This document shows, piece after piece, positions 55,408 to 63,000 of a DNA stretch of 64,000 nt. Position 1 is the stretch's first letter. Each line of letters begins with the position of its first letter. Source of the stretch: an uncultured Coriobacteriales bacterium (GTDB lineage Bacteria > Actinomycetota > Coriobacteriia > Coriobacteriales > UMGS124). Where the stretch lies: positions 1-64,000 of the forward strand of contig CAKUFZ010000006.1 of assembly GCA_934654475.1 (NCBI GenBank), in the 5' to 3' direction. The notes below the pieces were generated by a model. It saw only the letters and a list, made by a program, of their open reading frames with translations, was not told the origin of the DNA and searched no databases. A program made the translations under genes and the position numbers.

Positions 55408-55668
55408 GCGGAACGCAGCGCCTGAGGTTCCGCAACCCATCAAAACGCAGGTTCTCAGGCGCAAGGCGCGCGGAGTCGATGTGCGCGGTGCGGGCCTTTG
55501 GCCTACTGGAGTACATGAGACTCCGCGGAACGCAGCGCATCAGGTTCCGCATCCCACCAAAAGGCGGGTTCTCGTCCGCAAGGCGCCGGGAGGCGATGCG
55601 TACTGGACGTACACCAAAGGCGCGCACCGCGCGTGAGCCTTCCGGGAACGCAGCGGACGAGGTCCCGC
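55408..55668 (-). repeat. nested palindromic element, copies B1 and B2 (after the FAD reductase)
   Basis: Two tandem units and the end of a third. The outer arms of the first hairpin are GCGCCTGAG (55418-55426) and CTCAGGCGC (55454-55462). Core 1 has inner stem CGCGGAGTC/GACTCCGCG (55469-55477 with 55519-55527) and ends GGAACGCAG. Unit 2 has outer arms CTCGTCCGC (55571-55579) and GCGGACGAG (55653-55661). Spacers on the transcript strand carry TTTTGGTGGG and TTTTGATGGG, fitting a terminator. B2 ends seven bases from the reductase stop. This fills the gene-free gap 55265-55674. Confidence 0.85.
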
Positions 55669-55674
55669 ATCATC

Positions 55675-57372
55675 CTAGTTGGCGAACTCCTGGCCGAGAA
55701 CGTAAGCTTCGACCGTAGTACGCCCGCACGCAAGGCCGGTGAACAGGTTGGGGTAGCTCACGCAGAAGAAGCCGCCCGAGCAGTCGCCGATGGCATAGAG
55801 GCCCTCGATGGGGTTGTTGTCCTGGTCGAGAACCTGCATGTGCGTGTTGATGAGCAGGCCGTCGAACGTGGCGAGGTGCCAGGCGCCGGTGCGCACGCCA
55901 TAGAAAGGCGGCGTGTCGAGCTTCGTGAGGCGGTAGGCCTCCTTGTAGTAGTCGGGGTCGGCGCCTTCGTCGCAATAGCCGTTGTACTTCTCAACCGTGG
56001 CCACAAGGTTCTCAGCGGGGATGTTGAGCTTCTCGGCGAGCTCCTCGATGGTGTCGGCCTGCTGGATGTAGCCGTCCTCGATGAGCTTGGCGTTCATGTT
56101 GTCCCACACCACGTCGAACGGGATGTTGTTCTTGGCGCCGTTGTCGAAGGGGAACAGGCGGCAGCAGCCAACCTCGTTGAGCTGCTCGGCCTTAGCCTTG
56201 GCGTCGGAGTCCCAGATGTCGCAGTAGGTGTGGTAAGGCTGGCTCCACGTGGAGTGCAGCATATAGTCGTAAGGACCGCTCTCGTTGCAGAAGCGCTCGC
56301 CGTTGAGGTTGACCTTGAGGAAGGGCTGCTCGCCGAACCAGAACCAACGGCCCACGACGCCATTGCCGGCAACCTCGTCAGGCATGACGCAGCAGCGGTT
56401 GAACAGGATGGAGGTGCCGATCGGGTCCTTGCGGGCACCGAGCCACATACCGGCCTTGATACCGGAGCCGTCATCGGTGGAACCCATGGTGCACAGGATG
56501 CGGCCGTCGACGATTTCGGGCTGCAGGGCCTTCATCATATCGGTGTTCGTGGAGTAACCGCCCGTGGCGAGCACCACGCCCTTGGAGGCGTTGATGCGCA
56601 CGTAGTGGCCGTCGGTGGTGTCCTGGGCGATGGCACCGGTCACGCGGCCGGACTCGTCCTGCTCGAGCTTAACCAGGGGGCAGCTCCAGCGCACCTCGAC
56701 GCCGGCGTCGATGGCAGCCTGGCGCATGACAGCGGTGTAGGAGTCGTCCTCGCCGGCAGCCTCGGTCTTCTGCGGGCTGTGACCGGTGGCGTAGGCGCGG
56801 TCGCGGCCCTCGCCGTCTTGGTTGCCGATGCCACCCTCGAACTCCATGACCAACTTGCCCGTGGCCTCGATGGTGTCAGTGACCCAGTCGATGACCTCAC
56901 CGGAGCGCTGAGCCCACATCTTGATGAGGTCGTAATTACAGAAGCCGTTGGCGTAGCGAACGATGTCCTCGACGGCGTCCTTCTCCTCAAACTTGAACTC
57001 GGGGAACTCCTCGAAGGCAGCAAGCTGGAGCTTGGAGTTCATAGCGCCAATGTCCTCGCGCATCGTCTGGCAGCTCTCCTCGGCGTCACGCTCAATGACG
57101 AGGGTCTTGCTGCCGTTCTGTGCGCAGGAAAGCGCGCAGGGCACACCGCCGGTGGCAAAGCCGCAAATGAGCACCTCTGTCTCGAGGGTCTCGGTGATGT
57201 CGGACTCGGCGATCTCGGGCGCCTCGCCCAGCCAAGCGGGGTTACCCTCGGCGGTCAGGGCGTCCTGGGCCTGGGCGGAGGTAGCGCCGGACAGGTTGGC
57301 GGCTGCGGCGACGCCTGCACCTGCAAGGGCGGCACCTGCGACAAAGTTACGGCGGGTCAGGGTCTCGTTCAT
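55675..57372 (-). CDS. Tat-exported FAD-dependent fumarate-reductase-like flavoprotein
   Basis: Predicted extracytoplasmic FAD reductase of the fumarate/urocanate reductase superfamily; the electron acceptor is not known. The 565-residue protein has a twin-arginine signal (LTRRNFVAGAALAGAG, residues 5-20) and a dinucleotide-binding fold (TEVLICGFATGGVPCALSC). GVVLATGGYS and a C-terminal IEGLYAIGDCSGGFF motif complete the FAD site. It has no haem or FMN domain, so electrons should come from a separate cytochrome such as 3032-4276. ATG 57372 has GGAAGGA eight bases upstream; TTG 57378 is less likely. Confidence 0.88.
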   Translation of the reverse strand: MNETLTRRNFVAGAALAGAGVAAAANLSGATSAQAQDALTAEGNPAWLGEAPEIAESDITETLETEVLICGFATGGVPCALSCAQNGSKTLVIERDAEESCQTMREDIGAMNSKLQLAAFEEFPEFKFEEKDAVEDIVRYANGFCNYDLIKMWAQRSGEVIDWVTDTIEATGKLVMEFEGGIGNQDGEGRDRAYATGHSPQKTEAAGEDDSYTAVMRQAAIDAGVEVRWSCPLVKLEQDESGRVTGAIAQDTTDGHYVRINASKGVVLATGGYSTNTDMMKALQPEIVDGRILCTMGSTDDGSGIKAGMWLGARKDPIGTSILFNRCCVMPDEVAGNGVVGRWFWFGEQPFLKVNLNGERFCNESGPYDYMLHSTWSQPYHTYCDIWDSDAKAKAEQLNEVGCCRLFPFDNGAKNNIPFDVVWDNMNAKLIEDGYIQQADTIEELAEKLNIPAENLVATVEKYNGYCDEGADPDYYKEAYRLTKLDTPPFYGVRTGAWHLATFDGLLINTHMQVLDQDNNPIEGLYAIGDCSGGFFCVSYPNLFTGLACGRTTVEAYVLGQEFAN

Positions 57373-57511
57373 GGTCAATGTCCTTCCGTTGCGTTCAACT
57401 TATATGGGAACACACTCGTTCGCGACGCACGCCTGCAGGCATCCCCGCGCTTGACCGCGTCGCTGACACCCATAATGGCCCGCCTGCCCCCTAGGAACCA
57501 TTGCCCAGCCA

Positions 57512-57606
57512 GGGTAATCTTTTATTTGCATATCTACCAGGTAAAATAAAAACAATTACCCCGCCTGGGTAAGCGCATTTTCGCGCTGGAAACCCTCGAG
57601 GGTAAT
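57512..57606. promoter_or_regulatory. GGGTAA half-site cluster upstream of the FAD reductase
   Basis: Four sites in 95 bases of an AT-rich stretch: GGGTAAT (57512-57518), TACCAGGTA (57535-57543, a 9-bp palindrome), TTACCC-N5-GGGTAA (57556-57572) and GGGTAAT (57600-57606). They lie 140-235 bases upstream of the reductase start. NarL/LuxR-type proteins bind TACC/GGTA inverted sites, so the adjacent LuxR-type regulator is the obvious candidate (inference). Confidence 0.6.
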
Positions 57607-57717
57607 GGCGCAAGTGCGCCGAGAGACCGAGTGCCGTCCTCGGCCGCCATAAGGCCGCAGGCTGATCTTGAGACACGCGCGCCCGCAAGCCCAAGGCCAC
57701 GCACGCCTTGTCCACCA

Positions 57718-57788
57718 CCCCATCGGCACGGTTCCGCCCCGCGTTGCATGCACGATGTCAGCCGCCCCATCGGCGTGGTTCCGCCTCG
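57718..57788. repeat. 47-bp-period direct repeat in the long intergenic region
   Basis: CCCCATCGGCACGGTTCCGC (57718 on) recurs at 57765 with three changes over 24 bases. It lies in the 556-base gap 57373-57928, which otherwise holds the GGGTAA cluster and the tRNA terminator. No gene is supported in the gap. Confidence 0.5.
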
Positions 57789-57880
57789 CTTCCACGCGCA
57801 CAAAGCCACGCGCCCGGCGCATACGGCGCCCCATACATGTCGGCGCCTTCACCAACAGACGCCTGGCGGCGACGCGCAAC

Positions 57881-57917
57881 AAAAAACGCCCGGAGGGCCT
57901 AAGCCTTCCAGGCGTTT
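57881..57917 (-). terminator. intrinsic terminator of the tRNA-His/tRNA-Lys unit
   Basis: AACGCCCGGAGGGC and GCCTTCCAGGCGTT form a 14-bp stem with two wobble positions, followed on the minus strand by TTTTTTG, about 12 bases after the tRNA-Lys 3' end. Confidence 0.85.
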
Positions 57918-57928
57918 CAAAGTTCACA

Positions 57929-58005
57929 TGGTGCGCCGTCAGGGATTCGAACCCTGGACCTTGGGATTAAGAGTCCCCTGCTCTGGCCAGCTGAGCTAAC
58001 GGCGC
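57929..58005 (-). tRNA. tRNA-Lys (CTT anticodon)
   Basis: Acceptor GCGCCGT/ACGGCGC, anticodon stem GGGGA/TCCCA-type with loop CTCTTAA (anticodon CTT), T arm GGGTTCGAATCCC, discriminator A and encoded CCA. It follows tRNA-His by three bases on the same strand. Confidence 0.96.
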
Positions 58006-58008
58006 AAA

Positions 58009-58085
58009 TGGGGTGAGAAAAGGGGCTCGAACCCTCGACCTTCGGAGCCACAATCCGACGCTCTGCCAACTGAGCTACTCCCACC
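58009..58085 (-). tRNA. tRNA-His (GTG anticodon)
   Basis: Acceptor GTGGGAG paired with TTCTCAC (two wobbles), encoded G at position -1 opposite C73 as expected for tRNA-His, anticodon stem TCGGA/TCCGA with loop TTGTGGC (anticodon GTG), T arm GGGTTCGAGCCC, encoded CCA. Confidence 0.95.
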
Positions 58086-58174
58086 ACGTGCTGCAGGAGA
58101 ATATTTTGCAGGAAGACGCGATGGAAGGCAAGTACTTTCTCGAAGAAATGCCTTTCACCACTAGATGCACAAAA

Positions 58175-58558
58175 CTAGGCCGTCACTGCGTCCTGCTCGA
58201 CCTTGCTCGTGAGAATCGCCTCGACCCCACGTTCGCCGGTGTGGATGCGAATGGCCTCTTCCACAGGGTAGATGAAGATCTTGCCATCGCCCACCTCCCC
58301 TTCCTTGCCGGTACGGGCGGCCGCCAAGATGATGTCGGCAACCGTATCGACGCGTTCGTCGGGCAGGACAATCTCTATTTTGACCTTGGCCCGCATGCGC
58401 ACGAGCACCTCGGTTCCCCGGTAGTACTCAGTCCAGCCGTGCTGGTTGCCGGCTCCCTGCACCTGTGAAATCGTCATGCCTTCGACGTTTGCGGCGAACA
58501 GGGCGCTCTTTACTTCTTCGACAGCCTCAGGGCGAACGATTGCCTCTATCTTCTTCAT
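58175..58558 (-). CDS. P-II nitrogen regulatory protein (GlnB/GlnK family)
   Basis: Trimeric sensor of 2-oxoglutarate, ATP and ADP that controls nitrogen uptake and assimilation. The 127-residue protein has MKKIEAIVRPEAVEEVKSAL at the start, a T-loop with the conserved Tyr region TEYYRGTEV near residue 50, GDGKIFIYPVEEAIRI and a C-terminal HTGERG. No amtB or glnA is adjacent, so GlnB versus GlnK cannot be decided. ATG 58558 has an AAAGGA-type site upstream. The upstream gap to 58725 shows no gene. Confidence 0.92.
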   Translation of the reverse strand: MKKIEAIVRPEAVEEVKSALFAANVEGMTISQVQGAGNQHGWTEYYRGTEVLVRMRAKVKIEIVLPDERVDTVADIILAAARTGKEGEVGDGKIFIYPVEEAIRIHTGERGVEAILTSKVEQDAVTA

Positions 58559-58725
58559 GCATCCCGTCCTTTCCGGTGAGAGCGACACGTTGAATGGCCT
58601 TTGAGCCACTGTCACAGTAGGGCGGCAAGATTTCTCAGGCATTTCCGTAAACATCCGTTAACACAGCATTCGCCGAGCGCACAACAGGCCCAGGCGAAAG
58701 CACATCCCGCCTTATATGCAAGACA

Positions 58726-58758
58726 CAAAAAAGGCCCGCAGGAAATCCCGCGGGCCTT
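58726..58758 (-). terminator. intrinsic terminator of the HtrA protease gene
   Basis: AAGGCCCGC (58731-58739) and GCGGGCCTT (58750-58758) form a 9-bp stem followed on the minus strand by TTTTTTGTG, about 45 bases after the stop. Confidence 0.9.
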
Positions 58759-58805
58759 GCAAAAGACTTGCTTGTGGGTTGGTGCCGACCTTGCCGTCGG
58801 GGTGC

Positions 58806-60386
58806 CTAGGCGTTTACCGCCGCCTCAGCAGCAGGCTGGCCCTGCACCTGGCCCGACATGTCATAGCCATAGCCATAACCGGGGGCGTAGAAGAAGCCGT
58901 AGCCCCAGCCGGGCATCGCATAGCCATAGCCCTGCCCGTAGCCGTACCCGGGGCCATAGCCGTAACCGTAATCGGAACCATAGCCCTCGCCGTAGCCGTA
59001 GTCATCCGCACCGCCGTAAGAATCCTGGCCGGAGAACACGCCAGAGGGGCCTTCGGCATCGCTGGAAGACTCGTCGTCGGCGCTACCAAACAGGTAGTCG
59101 ATGATGCTCTTGACCTTGCCGCTACCGTCCTGCTCGGTGGCATCGGAGGCCTCTTCCTCAGTGTAGTCGGTGTCCTTGCCCAGCGTGACCTCGAACTCCT
59201 GCTCCTCGCCGTCGCGCTCGACCGTAAGGGTCACCGTGTCGCCAATCTTGTGCGAACGCACCTGGATGATGAGGTCGTTGGCGGAGTAAATCTGCTCGCC
59301 ATCGCACGCGGTGATGACGTCACCGGCCTGGATGCCAGCCTGCTCGGCACCCGAGCCCTTCATGACATCTTGCACATAGGCGCCCATAAGGGAGGAAGAC
59401 ATGGTGTTGGACGAGCCGACCTGGCTGTAATAGGCGTAGTAGTCGTTCATGTTAGACACGTGCATGCCCAGCTGCGGGTGGCTCGCCACGCCGTCGCTCA
59501 GGAGCTGGTCGACAACGTCCTTGATGTAGTTGGAGGGAATGGCATAGCTCATGCCTGCCCAGTCACCGGTACTTGAGGCGTTGTAGGTGGTCATGCCCAC
59601 CAACTCGCCGTTGGCGTTGACCATGGCGCCGCCCGAGGAACCCTCGTTGATCATGGCGTCGGACTGAATGGCGCCCACGTAGTAGGCGGTGGTGTCGTTC
59701 AGCTGGATGGTGGTGGTGCGGTTGACGCCCGAGACAATACCGGTGGAGACCGAGGTGTCCTCGCCCATGGGGCTGCCCACCGTCATGACCCACGAGCCCA
59801 CCTTAAGGGCGTCAGAGTCGCCGAACTCGATGGGGGTCAGCTGCTCGTCGCCCGGTTCAATCTTGAGTACGGCAATGTCGCTCGTAGGATCGGTGCCCAC
59901 AATGGTGGCGTCATAGGCCACGTCGCCCATGACGACCTGAATGACGGGCTCGTCCTGCTCGTCCACGTTGTCGTATCCCTCGATGACGTGGTAGTTCGTG
60001 AGGATGTGACCCTCGGTGTCAAGCGCGACGCACGATCCGCTTGCCACGCCCACCGAACCCTGCGTGCCCACAAGAGCATAGACGGTGCCCACCGAAGGCA
60101 GGACCTTCTCGGCCACGCTCTCAGCGAGCGTGGGATCGGTGTCGACGGCGCCGGCCGTGCTGGCAGCATTCTCGTCGGCGGGCGCGGTGGCAACCGTGGA
60201 GCTCTCATCGGCAACAGCTAGGTTGGAGGAAGCGGCGCTCGTCATGAACGCGCCGCCCGCAAGGCCAATCGACAGCGCAAGTGCGCCGGCAACGATCTTG
60301 CCCGAGAGTCCCATGCGTGCACGGGTGCGGGCGCTTTCAGGAGCGAACTCAATGACCGGCTCGTTGTTCTTGTTGAAGGTACTCAT
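58806..60386 (-). CDS. HtrA/DegP-type serine protease with PDZ domain and Gly/Tyr-rich tail
   Basis: Membrane-anchored extracytoplasmic quality-control protease. The 526-residue protein has one transmembrane helix (about 29-53). The trypsin-like domain has His in TNYHVIEG, Asp in TSDIAVLKIEP and the nucleophile in NEGSSGGAMVN, where GSSGG replaces the usual GNSGG. A PDZ domain follows (GAEQAGIQAGDVITACDG). The last about 85 residues are an unusual Gly/Tyr-rich tail of GYGYG repeats ending AAEAAVNA. ATG 60386 has GGAAGGA eight bases upstream. Confidence 0.92.
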   Translation of the reverse strand: MSTFNKNNEPVIEFAPESARTRARMGLSGKIVAGALALSIGLAGGAFMTSAASSNLAVADESSTVATAPADENAASTAGAVDTDPTLAESVAEKVLPSVGTVYALVGTQGSVGVASGSCVALDTEGHILTNYHVIEGYDNVDEQDEPVIQVVMGDVAYDATIVGTDPTSDIAVLKIEPGDEQLTPIEFGDSDALKVGSWVMTVGSPMGEDTSVSTGIVSGVNRTTTIQLNDTTAYYVGAIQSDAMINEGSSGGAMVNANGELVGMTTYNASSTGDWAGMSYAIPSNYIKDVVDQLLSDGVASHPQLGMHVSNMNDYYAYYSQVGSSNTMSSSLMGAYVQDVMKGSGAEQAGIQAGDVITACDGEQIYSANDLIIQVRSHKIGDTVTLTVERDGEEQEFEVTLGKDTDYTEEEASDATEQDGSGKVKSIIDYLFGSADDESSSDAEGPSGVFSGQDSYGGADDYGYGEGYGSDYGYGYGPGYGYGQGYGYAMPGWGYGFFYAPGYGYGYDMSGQVQGQPAAEAAVNA

Positions 60387-60573
60387 ATGCTGTGTCCTTC
60401 CTACTCCCAGGCCTCACAGAGGGGCCGTCGTTTTTTTGACTATTGAAGGTTTACCCCAAACCGCTGAAACATACGTGAATCGATAGACCCACAAAGACCT
60501 GCCAGATACCTGAGGCGCCTTTCAGAAAGAGCGGGTGCGAACGCCAGATCCCCCAATCCGACAGCAACATCCC

Positions 60574-62580
60574 CTACTGTTGCAGGCCGAACTCAATCGC
60601 CGCAACATTATCGCGCATCGAACGCACGGTCTCACGTGAAATGAGCTCATTGTCGAAGGCTATTCGAATTTGTTCGCGCTCGATGAGAAGCGCGCGGCGC
60701 ATGATGGCGTCGGTGGGCACCATGGACGCGCCCAGGCGCGAATGAGCCGACTGACCGTTTGAACGCGCCGCAGCAGCCATACGCTGGTACTCCAATGTCA
60801 GATGGACGATGGCCTCCTCGTCGAAACCGTCGTCGGGCTCAACCTCGGCAAGCTCCGAGAGCACGTACTCGGCACACGACAGGCGCAGGGAGTCTCGGGC
60901 GCGACGGCGCTTCTCACGCGCATCCTCCCCCAGCCCCCAATCTTGAGAACCGGTTTGGAGCAGCACGCCGAACCAGCCCGAGACATTGCGCAGAAGCCAG
61001 CGTATCTCCCCCTTGTGGTGGATACGCGAAAGCTTGCGCTCGAGCTCCCACAGATAGCCATAGCCCACGACGGGCGCGACCTCATGGTCGCGGATGGCCT
61101 TGTTCACGCGCACGGCCTCCCATGCCACAGCGCGCTCATGCAGGCTGTCCTCCGCCTTGTCCTCCATCGAAGAGGCCTTCTTGATGCGGTCGATGCGCGT
61201 CTCGTAGGTCGCGATGACGCGGCGCAACGCGCGCTTGTCGACGATTGCCTCGTCGTGCGACAGCTCACGGATGACATTGCGCAGCACCTGCACGCGACCC
61301 TGCGTCTCTTCAATGCGCGTGAGCTGGGGTTCCTTTTTGGGCACAAGCAGCGGCACCACGAAATTGGCGAGCAGAAGCGTTATGAGAATGACGCCCGCCC
61401 CCAGGAAGATGAGCAGCTCGCGGCACTGCAGGACCTCGCCGGTGCCCACAACGCGCGGGATGGTGAGGCAGATGGACAGCGTCACGGCACCTTTGGGACC
61501 GGCGAGCGTGAGCAGAAGGGCGTCCTTGGCCGCCTTGCCGTCGATCTTGTGGCGCTTGCCGTCCTCGCGGACCCTCACGCGCTCCATCCCCAGGCACCAC
61601 ACGAAACGAACCGCGATGAGCGCGACGGTGATGAGCACGACGTCAAGAATGAGGGTTTCATTGGGATAGCTGCTAGCCCAGGTGCGCGCCGTGGCGTTGG
61701 GCAGAAGCGTGCCCAACAACACGAAGCACATGCCGTTGAGCGCGAAGGAGATGACCTTCCAGACGCTTGAGCTCACGATGTTGAGTCGCGCCGTGCTCGG
61801 CATCAGCGCCCTTGTGTTGAAGGAGTCCACGATACCGGCAGCCACAACCGCCAAGATGCCTGAAACTCCCAGCTCTTCAGCAATGAGATAGAACGCAAAG
61901 GGAGTGAGTACCTGCACCAGCACGTGGAACGTCACGTCTTCCAAGCCGGTGCGGCGCACGGAATTGATGATGAGGCCCTTGACCGCAGCGAGAAGCGCGC
62001 CCAGCACGATGCCGCCCACAAAGCTCCAGGCAAGCGACATACCTGCATCGACCACAGAGAACGCGCCTGTGACCAGCGCCGCTATGGCGAACTGAAACGA
62101 CACGACGCCCGACGCGTCGTTGAGCAGGCATTCTCCCTGCAGGAGCGTCTTATGGTTCTTATCGATGGAGAGGCGCTTGCCCAGCGTGGTGACAGCCACT
62201 GCATCGGTGGGACCCAAGGCCGCACCCAGGGCAAACGCCGCAGCAAGCGGAATGGAAGGCACAAGCGTATGCGTAAAGAAGCCCACGACGAGCACGATGA
62301 GCAGAACGAGCCCCAATGCCAGCGCCAGCACAGGCCTGCGCTGGCGCCACAGGGCCTTCTTGTCCGCCTCGATGGCGTCCCAGTAGAGCAAGGGCGCGAT
62401 GAAGAAGATGAGGAAGAAGTCTGGGTCGAGCGTGATGGTGACCGGAGCCGGGCTCATGGCAAGCGCGACACCGAGCACGATCTGCACGAGCGAGGCAGGT
62501 GCCTTCGGGAAAATCTGGGCCACGATACTCGACACGAGGACGGCGGCAAGCATGAGAACGACGGGCAGGACGGACTCCAC
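60574..62580 (-). CDS. CPA1-family Na+/H+ antiporter (NhaP-like)
   Basis: Cation/proton exchanger of the inner membrane. About 668 residues with roughly 12 transmembrane helices; ion-binding motifs are GPTDAVAVTTLG near residue 125 and GECLLNDASGVVSF near 148. The C-terminal about 230 residues are cytoplasmic, charged and helical, ending FGLQQ. The start is GTG 62580 with GGAG five bases upstream. Ion preference cannot be told from sequence. Confidence 0.9.
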   Translation of the reverse strand: MESVLPVVLMLAAVLVSSIVAQIFPKAPASLVQIVLGVALAMSPAPVTITLDPDFFLIFFIAPLLYWDAIEADKKALWRQRRPVLALALGLVLLIVLVVGFFTHTLVPSIPLAAAFALGAALGPTDAVAVTTLGKRLSIDKNHKTLLQGECLLNDASGVVSFQFAIAALVTGAFSVVDAGMSLAWSFVGGIVLGALLAAVKGLIINSVRRTGLEDVTFHVLVQVLTPFAFYLIAEELGVSGILAVVAAGIVDSFNTRALMPSTARLNIVSSSVWKVISFALNGMCFVLLGTLLPNATARTWASSYPNETLILDVVLITVALIAVRFVWCLGMERVRVREDGKRHKIDGKAAKDALLLTLAGPKGAVTLSICLTIPRVVGTGEVLQCRELLIFLGAGVILITLLLANFVVPLLVPKKEPQLTRIEETQGRVQVLRNVIRELSHDEAIVDKRALRRVIATYETRIDRIKKASSMEDKAEDSLHERAVAWEAVRVNKAIRDHEVAPVVGYGYLWELERKLSRIHHKGEIRWLLRNVSGWFGVLLQTGSQDWGLGEDAREKRRRARDSLRLSCAEYVLSELAEVEPDDGFDEEAIVHLTLEYQRMAAAARSNGQSAHSRLGASMVPTDAIMRRALLIEREQIRIAFDNELISRETVRSMRDNVAAIEFGLQQ

Positions 62581-62630
62581 ATGTGCTCCAATCTGCTTGT
62601 GCGCTCTAGCGCAGCCACATCGGCTGCGTT

Positions 62631-62682
62631 AAAAACAGAGCTGCTGCGGCAAAGCGCCCTTCGGGCAACGCTGCCGCAGCAA
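62631..62682 (-). terminator. short palindromic element C1 with T-run
   Basis: TGCTGCGGC (62642-62650) and GCCGCAGCA (62673-62681) enclose CAAAGCG, a CCC-TTCG-GGG-like hairpin and AACGCTG, a shortened form of the palindromic element core. On the minus strand it is followed by TCTGTTTTTAA. It is the second terminator downstream of groEL. Confidence 0.7.
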
Positions 62683-62702
62683 CTATGTAGGCTTCTAGCC
62701 AT

Positions 62703-62741
62703 AAACCAAAATGCCCCCCGCGAGAACCTCGCAGGGGGCAT
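62703..62741 (-). terminator. intrinsic terminator downstream of groEL
   Basis: ATGCCCCCCGCGAG and CTCGCAGGGGGCAT form a 14-bp stem (one mismatch) with a three-base loop, followed on the minus strand by TTTTGGTTTAT. It lies 260 bases after the groEL stop, beyond the C2 and C3 palindromes. Confidence 0.8.
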
Positions 62742-62796
62742 CCGCAAAAACTACCAATCCAGAACTGCCAATCCACACACAACAGCAGTTGCACGG

Positions 62797-62991
62797 AAGC
62801 GCTGTGGCAAGGCGCCCGAAGGCGATGTGCGCGGTGCGGGCCTTTGGCCTACTGGACGTACATGAGCCTTCGGGGAACGCAGCCACAGCGCTTTCGGAAT
62901 GCACCCATAGAATCCGCTGCAACAAGGCGCGCGATGGCGATGTGTACTGGGCGTACATGAGCCTGAGCGGAACGCAGTTGCAGCGGATTCT
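62797..62991 (-). repeat. nested palindromic element, copies C2 and C3 (after groEL)
   Basis: C2: outer arms AAGCGCTGTGGC (62797-62808) and GCCACAGCGCTT (62882-62893). C3: outer arms AGAATCCGCTGCAAC (62909-62923) and GTTGCAGCGGATTCT (62977-62991), a perfect 15-bp match. Each encloses CAAGGCGC, a variable inner stem, a GTACATGAG hairpin strand and GGAACGCAG. C3 begins nine bases from the groEL stop. The gap 62581-63000 holds C1, a terminator, C2 and C3 and no gene. Confidence 0.85.
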
Positions 62992-63000
62992 AAAGAAATT

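Noticed and set aside
55388..55718. short open frames with Arg/Gly/Pro-rich products over the palindromic repeats after the FAD reductase
   Set aside because: They read through hairpin arms on several frames and strands. The conserved parts are structural, not codon-like, so I treat the region as non-coding.
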